Notes: a model not told the origin generated them from the sequence alone. A stretch of DNA of 64,000 nt from Pseudoselenomonas ruminantium (GCA_902780915.1 CACZHK010000019.1:1-64000), one strand, 5' to 3'. Counted from the first letter of the stretch, positions 17,163-27,371 are shown. A program made the numbers and translations.

Positions 17163-17183
17163 TTGCAGCACTCCTTTCAAAAA

Positions 17184-17317
17184 GCCTTCCCCCTGAGGAG
17201 AAGGTGCCCCGTAGGGGCGGATGGGGTGCAATTCTGCCAGCTGTGTCAGCATGACCTGCTGACTTTCCACCGCATCCGTCAGTCCTTCGGACTGCCACCT
17301 GCCCTCAAGGGGAAGGC
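17184..17317. repeat. MITE-like palindromic element between lon and engB
   Basis: The two ends are imperfect inverted copies of about 45 bp. Each starts GCCTTCCCC, runs through a GGTG, a small GC hairpin (CCCCGTAGGGG on the left, AGTCCTTCGGACT on the right) and CGGATG-x-GGTG. The 134-bp unit begins seven bases after the lon stop and ends just before the engB ribosome site. It has no transposase and resembles dispersed palindromic elements of Negativicutes and Clostridia. Confidence 0.75.
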
Positions 17318-17323
17318 CATATA

Positions 17324-19636
17324 TTACTTTTCGTATAACGCTGTCGCCAGCACTTCATCCATGTGCTCCACAGGCACGAACTCCAGCTTTTCCCTGACAT
17401 TCTCTGGAATATCTTCTATATCCCGCTCATTTTCCTTAGGCAGGATGATGGTTTTCATGCCCTCCCGATAGGCTGCCAGCACCTTTTCCTTGAGGCCGCC
17501 GATGGGCAGCACATTGCCCCTGAGGGTGATTTCGCCGGTCATGGCCACATCGCTCCTGACCTTCTTTCCTGTCAGAGCAGAGATCATGGCAGTGGCCATG
17601 GTGATGCCCGCTGAAGGGCCGTCCTTGGGGATAGCTCCCTCCGGCAGATGGATGTGGATATCGTCTTTCTCGTAGAAGTCCTCTTCCAGCTTGAACTTCT
17701 GGGCGCGGCTGCGTATGTAGCTGAGGCCTGCCTGGGCAGACTCCTGCATCACATCTCCCATCTGGCCCGTTAGTATGAGCTTGCCCTTGCCCTTGAGCAC
17801 CGTGGCCTCCGTGGGCAGGATATCTCCCCCTACCTCCGTCCAGGCCATGCCTGTAGCCAGGCCCACCTGAGGTTTCTTCTCAGCCTTGGTCTCCAAAAAT
17901 TTGGCCCGGCCCAGAAAATCTTTGAGATTTGTCTTGGTGACCTTGATGGGAGCATCCTCTCCCTCCACGATCTTGCGGGCAACCTTGCGGCAGACCTGGC
18001 CTATGACGCGCTCCAGCTCGCGGACACCAGCCTCGCGGGTGTACTCCTGGATTATCTTCTGAAGCACCGTGGTACTGAGGGAAATATCCTTCCCCTTGAG
18101 GCCGTTCTCCGTCCGCTGGCGGCCCAGCAGATAGCGCTTGGCTATCTCCAGCTTCTCGATTTCTGTATAGCTGGAAAGGGTGATGACCTCCATGCGGTCA
18201 CTCAGGGCCCTGGGGATATTGCTGAGATTGTTGGCCGTGATGATCCACATGACCTTGGACAGGTCAAAGGGCAGCTCGATATAGTGGTCGCTGAAGGTAT
18301 TGTTCTGGGCAGGGTCAAGCACTTCCAGCAGTGCTGCCGCAGGGTCACCACGATAGTCGTTGCCCAGCTTGTCCACTTCATCCAGCAGGAACAGGGGATT
18401 CTTCGTGCCTGCATGCCTGAGGCTCTCAATGATGCGCCCGGGCATGGCTCCCACATAGGTGCGGCGATGCCCCCGGATCTCTGCCTCGTCCCTGATGCCC
18501 CCCAGGGAAGCCCGGACAAACTCACGGCCCGTAGCCCGGGCCACAGAGGCGGCCAGGGATGTCTTGCCCACGCCGGGAGGGCCTACCAGGCAGAGAATAG
18601 GCGCCCGCTTGTCCTCCGCCAGCTGCTGCACGGCCAGATAGTCCAGGATCCTGTCCTTGACCTTGGTGAGGCCGTAGTGGTCATGGTCAAGCACCCGCTT
18701 GGCCTCATTGATGTCCGCCTGCAGCTCGGACTCCTTGCACCAGGGCAGGTCCAGGAGCCAGTCAAGGTAGGTCCTGATGACGCTGGTCTCGGAGTTCATG
18801 TTGTTCATGCCGTCCAGCCGCTTGAGTTCCTTTTCCACTGTCTCCTTGACCTTATCGGGATATTCCCCTTCCTCCAGCCGCTTGCGGTATTCTTCTATCT
18901 CGCTGGTGCGTTCATCCTTGTCTCCCAGCTCCTTGTGGATGGCCTTGATCTGCTCCCGCAGGTAATAATCCTTCTGGATCTTCTCCATCTGCTTGCGCAC
19001 CTGCACGCCGATCTTCTGCTCCATCTTCATGAGCTCTATTTCATGCGCCAATACAGCATAGAGCTTCTCCATGCGAGCCTTGATATCGATGCAGGACAGC
19101 AGTTCCTGCTTGGTCTCCACCTTGAGGTTCAGATGGCTGGCGATGAGGTCTGCCAGGCGGCCCGCATCGTCGATGATGGCCACAGACACCAGGGTTTCGG
19201 CGGGGATTTTCTTGGAAAGCTTCACCCACTCCTCAAACTCATGGCTCACGCCGCGGGAGAGAGCCTCCATTTCGAGGGAATTAGGCTGCTCGTCCTCATA
19301 GGCGGTGACCGCCGCCTCGTCATAGGCGTCAAGGGCCTGGAAGCCCTCGATGACGCCGCGCACCAGCCCCTCCACCAGCACCCGCATGGTACCGCCAGGC
19401 ATCTTGATGAGCTGGCGCACCTCGGCAATGGTGCCTGTCTCATAGAGATCCTTAGCCTCGGGCGCATCAACTTCTGCATCCAGCTGGGCGACGAGCAGGA
19501 TTCTCCTGTCCCCCACCATGGCCTGCTCCAGGGCTGCCATGGAGCGCTCCCTGGCCACATCCAGGTGTATGATCATATACGGAAAGACCGTCATGCCCCG
19601 CAGGGGGAGCACCGGCAGCGTTCTAGTCTCTGCCAT
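17324..19636 (-). CDS. lon: ATP-dependent protease Lon
   Basis: A 770-residue LonA protease: N-terminal LON substrate domain ([15 protein letters not shown]), coiled middle, AAA+ core with Walker [12 protein letters not shown] and Walker [10 protein letters not shown], and a C-terminal Ser-Lys protease domain. The catalytic Ser is in [12 protein letters not shown] and the Lys in [10 protein letters not shown]. The start is the second ATG (19636), seven bases after AGGAGG; the first ATG (19642) abuts it. It follows clpX as in other Firmicutes. Confidence 0.97.
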   Translation of the reverse strand: MAETRTLPVLPLRGMTVFPYMIIHLDVARERSMAALEQAMVGDRRILLVAQLDAEVDAPEAKDLYETGTIAEVRQLIKMPGGTMRVLVEGLVRGVIEGFQALDAYDEAAVTAYEDEQPNSLEMEALSRGVSHEFEEWVKLSKKIPAETLVSVAIIDDAGRLADLIASHLNLKVETKQELLSCIDIKARMEKLYAVLAHEIELMKMEQKIGVQVRKQMEKIQKDYYLREQIKAIHKELGDKDERTSEIEEYRKRLEEGEYPDKVKETVEKELKRLDGMNNMNSETSVIRTYLDWLLDLPWCKESELQADINEAKRVLDHDHYGLTKVKDRILDYLAVQQLAEDKRAPILCLVGPPGVGKTSLAASVARATGREFVRASLGGIRDEAEIRGHRRTYVGAMPGRIIESLRHAGTKNPLFLLDEVDKLGNDYRGDPAAALLEVLDPAQNNTFSDHYIELPFDLSKVMWIITANNLSNIPRALSDRMEVITLSSYTEIEKLEIAKRYLLGRQRTENGLKGKDISLSTTVLQKIIQEYTREAGVRELERVIGQVCRKVARKIVEGEDAPIKVTKTNLKDFLGRAKFLETKAEKKPQVGLATGMAWTEVGGDILPTEATVLKGKGKLILTGQMGDVMQESAQAGLSYIRSRAQKFKLEEDFYEKDDIHIHLPEGAIPKDGPSAGITMATAMISALTGKKVRSDVAMTGEITLRGNVLPIGGLKEKVLAAYREGMKTIILPKENERDIEDIPENVREKLEFVPVEHMDEVLATALYEK

Positions 19637-19710
19637 TGTCATTCCTCCTATACTCGCGTTCGGTGAAATTTACCAAAACCAGTTTGGTTACGGACGCTGT
19701 ATATACGGAT

Positions 19711-19752
19711 CCGTTAATATTTGCCTGCGCTTCGCTTGCCAAATATTAACGG
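19711..19752. promoter_or_regulatory. Long palindrome upstream of lon
   Basis: CCGTTAATATTTG (19711-19723) and CAAATATTAACGG (19740-19752) form a perfect 13-bp inverted repeat with a 16-base GC-rich loop, about 75 bases before lon. It has no T-run, so an operator or a small repeat element is more likely than a terminator. It matches neither the CIRCE nor the CtsR consensus. Confidence 0.5.
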
Positions 19753-19782
19753 TCTCCAATATAAAATCCGATATATATTAAG

Positions 19783-19810
19783 ATAAGGCGCTGCTCAGGC
19801 AGCGCCTTAT
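19783..19810 (-). terminator. Probable clpX terminator
   Basis: ATAAGGCGCTGC-TCAG-GCAGCGCCTTAT is a perfect 12-bp stem 17 bases beyond the clpX stop. The following minus-strand sequence CTTAATATAT is only modestly T-rich. Confidence 0.7.
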
Positions 19811-19826
19811 CCGTAAGTCCTGCCAA

Positions 19827-21092
19827 TCAGGCAGATTCTTCTTTTTTGCTCTGGCCGGCCTTCGCAAGGGTGAGAACCGGATCCTTGTGCGCCGTGATGG
19901 CCTCCTTGGTGACCTTGCAGGCAGAGACACCCTCCACGGAAGGAATCTCATACATGACGTTGCGCATGATGCTCTCCAGAATGGAGCGCAGGCCACGGGC
20001 ACCAGTCTTTCTCTTCAAGGCCTCCTTGGCTATCTGACGCAGGGCCTCTTCCTCGAAGGAGAGCTTGACCCCGTCCATCTCCAGCAGGCGCTGGTACTGC
20101 TTCACCAAAGCATTCCTGGGCTTGGTGAGGATGCTCACCAGAGCGTCCTCATCCAGGGAATCCAGCGTCACCACGATGGGCAGGCGGCCGATAAACTCAG
20201 GAATAAGCCCATTCTTCAAGAGATCCTCCGGCAGCACCTTGCTCAGAGTCTCGCCGATATTCCTCTGCTTCTTGGACTTGATGGAAGCCCCGAAGCCCAT
20301 CTGCTTCTGCCCAAGGCGAGCCTCGATGACCTTCTCGATGCCGTCGAAGGCACCGCCGCAGATGAAGAGTATATTGGTGGTGTCAATCTGGATAAGCTCC
20401 TGATGAGGGTGCTTGCGCCCGCCCTGGGGCGGCACGGAAGCAGTGGTTCCCTCCAGGATCTTCAGCAAAGCCTGCTGCACGCCCTCCCCAGACACATCAC
20501 GGGTGATGGAGGGGTTCTCGGACTTGCGGGCAATCTTGTCGATCTCGTCGATGTAGATGATGCCCCGCTCCGCCTTTTCCACATCATAGTCGGCAGCCTG
20601 GATGAGCTTCAGGAGGATGTTCTCCACATCCTCGCCCACGTAGCCTGCCTCCGTAAGGGCGGTGGCATCGGCAATGGCGAAAGGAACCTTGAGGATCCTT
20701 GCCAAAGTCTGCGCCAGCAAGGTCTTGCCGCTGCCGGTAGGCCCCAGCATGAGGATGTTGGACTTCTGCAGCTCAACATCCTCGCTCTTGCCCTGGCCAG
20801 AATTGACACGCTTGTAATGGTTGTACACCGCCACAGAGAGGGATTTCTTCGCCTCTTCCTGACCGATGACGTACTGATCCAGAATAGCACGGATGTCCTT
20901 CGGTTTCGGGACGTCCTTGAGCTCTACCTCTACATCTTCGCTGAATTCTTCCTCGATGATCTCGTTGCAAAGCTCGATGCATTCATCACAAATATAGACC
21001 CCCGGCCCAGCCACAAGTTTTCTCACCTGTTCCTGGGTCTTGCCACAGAAGGAGCATTTCAGCTGGCCCTTGTCATCCCCAAACTTCAGCAT
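19827..21092 (-). CDS. clpX: ATP-dependent Clp protease ATPase subunit ClpX
   Basis: A 421-residue AAA+ unfoldase. An N-terminal C4 zinc finger (CSFCGKTQ ... CDECIELC) is followed by Walker [13 protein letters not shown], Walker [12 protein letters not shown], the [19 protein letters not shown] sensor region and the ClpP-binding loop IGFG type (MGFGAS). It feeds substrates to ClpP, encoded 11 bases upstream. The length is standard. Confidence 0.98.
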   Translation of the reverse strand: MLKFGDDKGQLKCSFCGKTQEQVRKLVAGPGVYICDECIELCNEIIEEEFSEDVEVELKDVPKPKDIRAILDQYVIGQEEAKKSLSVAVYNHYKRVNSGQGKSEDVELQKSNILMLGPTGSGKTLLAQTLARILKVPFAIADATALTEAGYVGEDVENILLKLIQAADYDVEKAERGIIYIDEIDKIARKSENPSITRDVSGEGVQQALLKILEGTTASVPPQGGRKHPHQELIQIDTTNILFICGGAFDGIEKVIEARLGQKQMGFGASIKSKKQRNIGETLSKVLPEDLLKNGLIPEFIGRLPIVVTLDSLDEDALVSILTKPRNALVKQYQRLLEMDGVKLSFEEEALRQIAKEALKRKTGARGLRSILESIMRNVMYEIPSVEGVSACKVTKEAITAHKDPVLTLAKAGQSKKEESA

Positions 21093-21103
21093 GACATCAC
21101 CTC

Positions 21104-21718
21104 CTATTCCTTGCCGGTTTTCTTGGCGGGTGCTTTCTTGGGACGGGTGATGACCTCGTCAATGAGCCCGTAAGCCTTGGCTTCCTCGGCGCTCATGAAG
21201 TTGTCACGCTCCGTGTCCTGATTGATCTTGTCGCGCTCCTGGCCCGTATGGCGTGCCAGGATGTCATTGCCCACTTCACGCAGGCGCAGGATTTCCTTGG
21301 CCTGGATCTGGATATCAGTGGACTGGCCCTGGGCACCGCCCAGAGGCTGATGGATCATGATGCGGGCCAGAGGCAGGGCATAGCGCTTGCCCTTGGCACC
21401 GGCTGCCAGCAGGAGCGATCCCATGCTGGCTGCCTGCCCGATGCAGATAGTGGACACATCGGGCTTGATATACTGCATGGTGTCATAGATGGCAAGACCT
21501 GCCGTCACCACGCCGCCCGGGCTGTTGATGTAGAGGTGGATGTCCTTGTCAGGATCCTCCGACTCCAGGAAAAGCAGCTGGGCTACTACTGAATTGGCTA
21601 CGTTGTCGTCAATGGGTCCTCCCAGGAAGATAATCCTGTCCTTCAGGAGGCGGGAATAGATATCATAGGCCCGCTCCCCACGACTGGAACGCTCCACTAC
21701 CATAGGTACATAGTTCAT
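21104..21718 (-). CDS. clpP: ATP-dependent Clp protease proteolytic subunit
   Basis: A 204-residue serine peptidase with the catalytic triad in [11 protein letters not shown] (Ser), [11 protein letters not shown] (His) and the later [10 protein letters not shown] (Asp). It sits between tig and clpX and probably shares their transcript. The GGGGGTA ribosome site precedes ATG. Confidence 0.98.
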   Translation of the reverse strand: MNYVPMVVERSSRGERAYDIYSRLLKDRIIFLGGPIDDNVANSVVAQLLFLESEDPDKDIHLYINSPGGVVTAGLAIYDTMQYIKPDVSTICIGQAASMGSLLLAAGAKGKRYALPLARIMIHQPLGGAQGQSTDIQIQAKEILRLREVGNDILARHTGQERDKINQDTERDNFMSAEEAKAYGLIDEVITRPKKAPAKKTGKE

Positions 21719-21756
21719 TTGTCTACCCCCATTAGGGAATCCGATACTTAGAGGGA

Positions 21757-23046
21757 TCAGGCAATGCTGTCAATGATGAACTGCGCCGTCTTCTTGCGAA
21801 GCACGGTAGCAGCCAGATCGCCCAGGCGTCCCTGCTCCTTGATGATCTTCTGGATCTGCTTCGGGGTAGCGCCGTACTGCATGGCCATCATGGCAACTTC
21901 CTGATCAAGATCCTTGCCCTCGACCTTGATGTCCTCAGCCTTGGCAACTTCCTCCAGCATCAGATCTGTACGTACATTCTTCTCCGCAGTCTCCCGATAA
22001 TCCTCCCTGATCTTGGCAATATCTGTGCCAGCGAACTGGAGATACTGCTCCATCTTCATGCCCTGCTGCTCAAGGCGCATGGACATTTCCTGGATCATGG
22101 CAGTCACGCGGTTGTCGATCATCACAGCGGGGATGTCCACGGTGATGTTCTCGCTGGCCTTCTCGATGACAGCGGTGCGCTGGTCGTTCTCAGCCTTGCG
22201 CTCAGCGTTCTCCTCCAGATTCTTGCGGACATCAGCGCGGAGTTCCTCGAGAGTCTCGAACTTGCTGACCTTCTTGGCCAGCTCATCGTCCAAAGCGGGC
22301 AGTTCCTTGCGCTTGATGCTGTGGATCTTGCACTTGAACACAGCAGCCTTGCCAGCCAGATCCTTGGCGTGATACTCCTCGGGGAAGGTCACGTTCACAT
22401 CACGCTCTTCCTCGACTTTGGCACCGATGAGCTGCTCCTCGAAGCCGGGGATGAAACTGCCGGAACCAACCTGGAGAGGATAGTCCTGGCCCTTGCCACC
22501 CTCGAAGGCCACGCCGTCTACGGAACCATCGAAATCAAGAGTGATGAAGTCGCCATCCTGCACCTCAGAACCCTCGGGAGCATCCACCATATTGCCCTGA
22601 CGCTCCTGCATATTCTTCAGCTGCTTCTCAACATCCTCATCCTTGACTTCATCCACAACCTTCTCGATGTGGAGACCCTTGTACTCGCCGAGAGTGACCT
22701 GAGGACGCGGGGTGACGGTTGCCTTGAACACCAGATCCTTGCCCTCTTCCAGAGTCTCGATCTCAACCTCTGGACGGGTCACGGGAACGATATCCTGCTC
22801 TTTGAAAGCCTCATCCAGGGACTGGGGGCCGAGGAAGCTGTCAAATGCCTCCTGAAGCACATATTCCTTGCCCAAGTGGTTCTCCACAATTTTCTGGGGA
22901 GCCTTGCCCTTGCGGAAACCGGGGATATTCACGCGGTTTGCGAGGCGCTTGCAAGCGCGCTCCTTAGCCTTTGCAACCTCTGCTGCCTCAACTTCAATAG
23001 TAAGAGTGACCTGCTGGTTCTCTCCGTTTGCTGCCGTAACTTTCAT
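21757..23046 (-). CDS. tig: Trigger factor
   Basis: A 429-residue ribosome-associated chaperone and prolyl isomerase. The ribosome-docking loop [10 protein letters not shown] lies near residue 42. The FKBP domain follows ([38 protein letters not shown]), then the helical C-terminal domain. It is the first gene of the tig-clpP-clpX-lon-engB order. Confidence 0.98.
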   Translation of the reverse strand: MKVTAANGENQQVTLTIEVEAAEVAKAKERACKRLANRVNIPGFRKGKAPQKIVENHLGKEYVLQEAFDSFLGPQSLDEAFKEQDIVPVTRPEVEIETLEEGKDLVFKATVTPRPQVTLGEYKGLHIEKVVDEVKDEDVEKQLKNMQERQGNMVDAPEGSEVQDGDFITLDFDGSVDGVAFEGGKGQDYPLQVGSGSFIPGFEEQLIGAKVEEERDVNVTFPEEYHAKDLAGKAAVFKCKIHSIKRKELPALDDELAKKVSKFETLEELRADVRKNLEENAERKAENDQRTAVIEKASENITVDIPAVMIDNRVTAMIQEMSMRLEQQGMKMEQYLQFAGTDIAKIREDYRETAEKNVRTDLMLEEVAKAEDIKVEGKDLDQEVAMMAMQYGATPKQIQKIIKEQGRLGDLAATVLRKKTAQFIIDSIA

Positions 23047-23109
23047 TGTCTAAAATGACCTCCTGTTTTATCCATTTCAAATAGGGCCTTTTACAGCCAT
23101 ACTTTAGAA

Positions 23110-23152
23110 ATCATAACACAAAGCGCACAGAATTACAAGCAATTCTGTGCGC
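23110..23152 (-). promoter_or_regulatory. tig promoter overlapping a hairpin
   Basis: On the minus strand TTGTAA (23133-23138), a 17-nt spacer and TATGAT (23110-23115) form a good promoter for tig. The -35 lies inside a perfect 12-bp hairpin, GCGCACAGAATT with its complement (23123-23152). That hairpin probably ends the upstream GerMN gene. Terminator and promoter are thus interleaved. Confidence 0.65.
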
Positions 23153-23187
23153 TCAGAGATTAAAAAGTCAAAAAATCAATACAGAAA

Positions 23188-23787
23188 TCAGAGCAAATCC
23201 TTCATACGCTCCAAAGGAACGCTGAGATCCATGTGCCCGGCGATAGTCTCTACAGGGCTGCCCTCAATGAGGATCTGAACCTGCTTCACCTCGGGGAACT
23301 CCGTCAGGGTGTTCACGATGGAACCCACCAGCATTTCCTCGCCGGTAGAGCCGCCTACGAAATGCTTGACCAAATCCTGGGAGAAGTCCACCTTGGCCAC
23401 GCCGCCCTCCATTTTCACGCTGCGGAGCTTGGCCTGCTTGGGAATGATGACGCTCTGGTTCTTTTCTTTGGTGCCCTGCATGAGGGATTTCACAGCCTCG
23501 GCATACTTGTCACCGGCGGCATTTACCTTGAACTTGCGTTTCACAGCTATGAGCTTGGTGCCGTCAGAGTTGGGATAGTAGACCTTGGTGCTTATCTCCT
23601 GAGGCTTCTCCGCCTTCTTTTCCTGCTTCTCGGCCTTTGGTTCCTGCTTTTCCTGCACCGTGGTGACAGCACCGGAAGAACCTGAGGAACTGCTGGTGCC
23701 CTGCCCCTCCTGGCAGCCTGCTGTCACCAGCAGAGCCAGCATCAGCAGGCAGGCGGCCAGCCATCTCTTGCTTGCAAAAATCTTCAT
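23188..23787 (-). CDS. GerMN-domain lipoprotein
   Basis: A 199-residue lipoprotein. The signal peptide ends in LLVTAGC (lipobox Cys near residue 25), then comes a Ser/Gly and Lys/Glu-rich linker, then a GerMN domain (VYYPNSDGTKLIAVKRKF; MEGGVAKVDFSQDLV; VNTLTEFPEVKQVQILIEG). The domain is found in spore-germination GerM but also in many non-spore formers. It lies 19 bases after the amidase gene, so both probably act at the envelope. Confidence 0.87.
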   Translation of the reverse strand: MKIFASKRWLAACLLMLALLVTAGCQEGQGTSSSSGSSGAVTTVQEKQEPKAEKQEKKAEKPQEISTKVYYPNSDGTKLIAVKRKFKVNAAGDKYAEAVKSLMQGTKEKNQSVIIPKQAKLRSVKMEGGVAKVDFSQDLVKHFVGGSTGEEMLVGSIVNTLTEFPEVKQVQILIEGSPVETIAGHMDLSVPLERMKDLL

Positions 23788-23806
23788 CTATGTCCCCTCC
23801 TCATGC

Positions 23807-24877
23807 TCAATCCCCAAAATAATGGCTGATGCCACGCACAATGGCCTTGGCCAGGGTGGTCTGGTATTTATCATCTCCCAGCAGTCTTTCCTCCCTGGGA
23901 TTGGTGATGAAGGCCAATTCCAGCAGAGTGGCAGGCATGGAAGAATGCTTGATGACGTAGAAGTTGGCCGTGCGCACCCCGCGCCCCGCAAGTCCGCCGT
24001 CCTTCAGCAGTTCATCGTAGATGTAAGTGGCCAGCTGCTGCCCACGGACAGAGCCGGGGTAATAATAGGTTTCCATGCCCTTGGCCTCAGGATTGGAAAA
24101 GGCATTGCAATGAATAGAAACAAAGATATTGGCACCCGGAGCATACTCACCCACATTGACCCTGGCCTGCAGTTCCTGCCTGTCAGAGGCATTGGGGCCA
24201 TACACGTCCACATCCCTGTCGCGGGTCATGACCACCCGTGCCCCGGAAGCCTCCAGCATGGTCTTGACCTTCTTGGACACAGCCAGCGTTGCAGTCTTTT
24301 CCGCCAGCCCCGTGGGGCCCACTGCCCCGGAGTCGCTGCCGCCATGGCCAGGGTCAATTACGACGGTGCGCCCCTTGACCCCCTTGAAAGTCTCCTCCTT
24401 GACAAGCGGCTCGCTGAAGATATCCACCACCAGGCGATAGGGCTTGCCTGCCTTATGGTCAGCCTTTTCCTCGTGAACCTTGTACATATCATCGGTCACA
24501 CTGCTGCCAAGGTCGATGACTACCTGGGTGTGTCGCCTTTCCAGCTCGCTGATGGTCAGGCGCTTGGCCACGGAACTGTTCAGCTTGATATTTTTCTTGA
24601 GCTTGCCGGGCTTGGTATTCTTCATATCCAGCACCAGCTGCTTGCGGACAAAAGTCTTGGCCACCACCTGATACTCCAGGCCCTCGCGGTCCATGCCGAT
24701 CTCGATGCGGTAGGCCTTCTGGCCTTCCACCTCTGTCTCATAGGATTTGAAATAATTCAGCTCATGCACCGGAGCTTTCCCTGCCTCGGCGCTGCCCTGG
24801 GGCAGCACCAGCATGGAAAGGACCATCACCAGGAGCACCGCCGCCGAAAATCCCCGGCGGAAAAACTTGCACATCAA
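23807..24877 (-). CDS. N-acetylmuramoyl-L-alanine amidase (AMIN + Amidase_3)
   Basis: A 356-residue exported zinc amidase that cleaves peptide stems from peptidoglycan. A signal peptide is followed by an AMIN-type beta domain (residues 35-160). The Amidase_3 domain has VVIDPGHGGSDSGAVG (zinc His), the TRDRDVDV motif, SIHCNAFSNP (second His) and the catalytic Glu in LLELAFITNP. AMIN domains direct such enzymes to the septum or wall. Confidence 0.93.
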   Translation of the reverse strand: MMCKFFRRGFSAAVLLVMVLSMLVLPQGSAEAGKAPVHELNYFKSYETEVEGQKAYRIEIGMDREGLEYQVVAKTFVRKQLVLDMKNTKPGKLKKNIKLNSSVAKRLTISELERRHTQVVIDLGSSVTDDMYKVHEEKADHKAGKPYRLVVDIFSEPLVKEETFKGVKGRTVVIDPGHGGSDSGAVGPTGLAEKTATLAVSKKVKTMLEASGARVVMTRDRDVDVYGPNASDRQELQARVNVGEYAPGANIFVSIHCNAFSNPEAKGMETYYYPGSVRGQQLATYIYDELLKDGGLAGRGVRTANFYVIKHSSMPATLLELAFITNPREERLLGDDKYQTTLAKAIVRGISHYFGD

Positions 24878-24962
24878 AAGAACTCCTCCCTAGTAAACAA
24901 CCAACGAACAAACTTCCGTATATTTTAGTCTCCCTTTCTGGGAAATTCCTGCAAAGCCGCCC

Positions 24963-25163
24963 TTATTCCTGCAAAAGCCGCAAAGCCTCGGCTTCAGCCT
25001 CGGCGGTTTTTTCTTCATCGCGGCAGATATCTATCTTGAGGTAATCTCCTTCCTCGGTACCTTCCGGCAGGAAGGCTTTGGGGAAATTCACCTTCTTTTC
25101 CTCCTCGCCTAAGAGCAGCACGGCCAGGTTTCCCTCAAAGCGGTCAAGATAAGCTGAAATCAT
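24963..25163 (-). CDS. DUF3006 family protein
   Basis: A 66-residue acidic protein of the DUF3006 type: AYLDRFEGNLAVLLLGEE, then LPEGTEEGDYLKIDI. Its start overlaps the stop of the MBL-lipoprotein gene by four bases. DUF3006 genes commonly accompany ComEC/Rec2-like MBL proteins. The function is unknown. Confidence 0.85.
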   Translation of the reverse strand: MISAYLDRFEGNLAVLLLGEEEKKVNFPKAFLPEGTEEGDYLKIDICRDEEKTAEAEAEALRLLQE

Positions 25164-26098
25164 TGCTGAGCACCACCTTTCTCCACGGAAATGTCATAAC
25201 CTTTGCCATCCGTCACCAGAGTGATGGTGCCGTTCTTGTCAGTCTCATAGACCTTCATCTTCAAAGCCTGATACTTCTTCAAGGTTTCCTTGTGGGGATG
25301 GCCGTAGTCGTTGCCCTCCCCGCAGGAGATAAGCCCCACTTCCGGCTCCACAGCCCTCAGCCATTCCTTGGAAGATGATGTCTTGCTGCCGTGGTGGCCG
25401 GACTTGAGCACCTGGCTTTTCACCTCGCTGCCCAAGGGCGAAGCCAGTATCTCCTTTTCCTCCGGCCCCTCGCCATCGCCTGTGAACATCATCTTGAAGT
25501 CACCGAAAATAAGCTGGCCTATGACAGATTCATTGTTGGGGTCATGCTTGTAGCCCTGCTTAGCCCCCTTGGCTGCCAGTTCCTCGGTGGGAGCCAGCAC
25601 CTTGAAGCTCGCTCCGCCCCCCAGGTCCAGGACGTCACCTGCCTTGAGGCCGTGGCGCTTGATGTCCTTGGCCTTTAGCTCCTTCATATAGCGCAGGTAG
25701 ATCTTGGAAGTTGAGGGCATGCCATTGTCGTAGACCTCCCCTACCTCGAAATCCGCAAGGATCACGTCCATGCCCCCGATATGGTCAGCATGGGGATGGG
25801 TGAGGATTACCTTGTCCAGCCGCTTCACCCCGGCTTCCTTCAGCTCGGCCTTGAGCTTTTCCTGCTCGTCCACGTCGCTGGTGTCCACCAGCACCGTCTG
25901 TGCCCCGGTCTCGATGAGGATGGCATCGCCCTGGCCCACATCCAGCATCTTCACCGTGAGCTTGGCCGGCTCCTTCGCCGCTGCTGAGCTGCTGCCCGAT
26001 GTAGCCGCACTGCCTCCGTTTGCCCCCTGGGCGCAGCCCGTCAGCAGCACCGACAGCATCAGGAGCACACCCAAAAGCACGCCTATTTTGTCACGCAT
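25160..26098 (-). CDS. ComEC/Rec2-like MBL-fold hydrolase, lipoprotein
   Basis: A 312-residue lipoprotein (VLLTGC lipobox near residue 22) with a metallo-beta-lactamase fold like the C-terminal domain of ComEC: LDVGQGDAILIETG, LTHPHADHIGGMD (metal His-x-His-x-Asp-His), FTGDGEGPEE and LKSGHHGSKTS. ComEC-like MBL proteins are thought to degrade DNA or nucleotides outside the membrane. The start lies in the end of the HAD gene, with GGGAGG upstream. Confidence 0.9.
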   Translation of the reverse strand: MRDKIGVLLGVLLMLSVLLTGCAQGANGGSAATSGSSSAAAKEPAKLTVKMLDVGQGDAILIETGAQTVLVDTSDVDEQEKLKAELKEAGVKRLDKVILTHPHADHIGGMDVILADFEVGEVYDNGMPSTSKIYLRYMKELKAKDIKRHGLKAGDVLDLGGGASFKVLAPTEELAAKGAKQGYKHDPNNESVIGQLIFGDFKMMFTGDGEGPEEKEILASPLGSEVKSQVLKSGHHGSKTSSSKEWLRAVEPEVGLISCGEGNDYGHPHKETLKKYQALKMKVYETDKNGTITLVTDGKGYDISVEKGGAQQ

Positions 26099-26903
26099 TG
26101 CTCTCGCCTCCCAGGATATAATGCTCTATGCCATAGGCCACCCCATTCTCTGCCACCGTGGGCATGATGAAGTCAGCCTTTTTCTTCAGCTCCGGCTCGC
26201 CATTGCCCATGACGAGAGCCGTGCCCACCGTGTCCATCATCTCCAGATCATTGAGGCCGTCCCCGAAGGCAAAGCTCTGCTCCCGGGGCAGGCCCAGCCT
26301 CTCTAAGGCATGCTCGATGCCTGTGCCCTTGGTCACCGCCGTGGCGTAGAGCTCCATGTTCTTCAGATGGGCAGGGTCCATGAGGCCCGTCAGCCCCGGC
26401 CAGTCCAAGAGCTTGTCAAAGAGGCCATTGCCACCGGGATTGTCGCAGACAAATTCCATTTTGTAAACATCAATGTCCTCAAGTCTGAAATCCTCCACGA
26501 AATTCTTCAAGGAAACATCAATGCCTACATAGAAGCGCCTCACCTGGTCAAATTCCGGGCGCAGATAAATCTTCTCCTTGCTCTCAAGCACATACTGCAC
26601 ATTGTGCTTTTCGCACAGCCCCACGATTTCCTGCACAGTCTCCCTGGGCAGCGGCTGATCGTTCAGGACCTGCCCCTCGCAGAGCACCAAAGCGCCATTC
26701 ATCAGCACAAAACCATTGAACAGCCCTGACTGCAGCAGCTCATCATCAAGATAGGCCAGAGGCCTGCCGCTGGCGATAAAAGCATAATGGCCTGCCTGCC
26801 GCAGCTTCCTGATAGCCCCCTTCACCTCCGGGGTCAGCTTCGTGTGCCCCTTGCGTATATCAATGAGGGTGCCGTCTATATCGAAAAAAACCGCTTTCTT
26901 CAT
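26091..26903 (-). CDS. Cof-type HAD phosphatase
   Basis: A 270-residue sugar-phosphate phosphatase of the Cof/IIB group. Motif I is FFDIDGTLID at the N-terminus, motif II is IASGRPL, and motifs III and IV are the Lys region and FGDGLNDLEMM. I chose ATG 26903, five bases after AAGGTGGG, so the protein starts directly at the motif I strand. The substrate is unknown. It overlaps the next gene by eight bases. Confidence 0.92.
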   Translation of the reverse strand: MKKAVFFDIDGTLIDIRKGHTKLTPEVKGAIRKLRQAGHYAFIASGRPLAYLDDELLQSGLFNGFVLMNGALVLCEGQVLNDQPLPRETVQEIVGLCEKHNVQYVLESKEKIYLRPEFDQVRRFYVGIDVSLKNFVEDFRLEDIDVYKMEFVCDNPGGNGLFDKLLDWPGLTGLMDPAHLKNMELYATAVTKGTGIEHALERLGLPREQSFAFGDGLNDLEMMDTVGTALVMGNGEPELKKKADFIMPTVAENGVAYGIEHYILGGESNA

Positions 26904-26972
26904 ATAATCCCACCTTTTAAGACTCAACTAACCCCTATACTACTAGATTTCCTATACTTATTCAAGAGAAAA

Positions 26973-27004
26973 AGCACCCGGCTGCCTAAGTTCAGCCGGG
27001 TGCT
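26973..27004. terminator. Terminator after the csoR-type gene
   Basis: AGCACCCGGCTG and CAGCCGGGTGCT form a 12-bp stem with an eight-base loop six bases beyond the repressor gene stop, followed on the minus strand by TTTTTCTCTT. Confidence 0.88.
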
Positions 27005-27010
27005 CCCTTT

Positions 27011-27370
27011 TTACTTTATGAAACTGTCAATGGCCTTGCTCAGTTCCTCCAGGGCCTGCCGGTCCTCATGCTGCACAGCATCCACGATGCAGTGCTCCAT
27101 GTGGTCCTTGATGATGACCCGGCTGACGCCCTTGAGGGCGCTGTCCACTGCCGCCAGTTGGGTCAGCACCTCCGTGCAGTCCCTGCCGTCCTCCACCATC
27201 TTCTTGACGGACTGAAGATGGCCGATAAGGCGAGCCAGGCGGTTGGACACCCTCTTGGTTTGGGTGTGGCTGTGCTTGTGGGGGTGACGGTGGACAATCT
27301 TGCCATCCACCATGATGTGCTCATGCCCCAGCTCCACCGCCAGATTCTTGTCCACATCTACACGCTTCAT
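27011..27370 (-). CDS. csoR: CsoR-family metal-sensing repressor
   Basis: A 119-residue all-helical regulator. Cys65, His90 and Cys94 reproduce the C-H-C copper(I) site spacing of CsoR (25 and 4 residues). An added N-terminal stretch holds many His residues (HRHPHKHSH, residues 27-35), which may bind metal. I chose ATG 27370 with GGTGG upstream. It follows the ileS stop by one base and is probably cotranscribed with ileS. No copper exporter gene is adjacent. Confidence 0.85.
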   Translation of the reverse strand: MKRVDVDKNLAVELGHEHIMVDGKIVHRHPHKHSHTQTKRVSNRLARLIGHLQSVKKMVEDGRDCTEVLTQLAAVDSALKGVSRVIIKDHMEHCIVDAVQHEDRQALEELSKAIDSFIK

Positions 27371-27371
27371 G

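Noticed and set aside
17163..17270. 36-codon N-terminal extension of engB.
   Set aside because: It is encoded inside the palindromic repeat, is unlike EngB, and ATG 17162 has a good ribosome site.
18284..19666. 460-codon plus-strand frame opposite lon.
   Set aside because: Shadow of lon, with Leu/His-rich composition typical of antisense frames.
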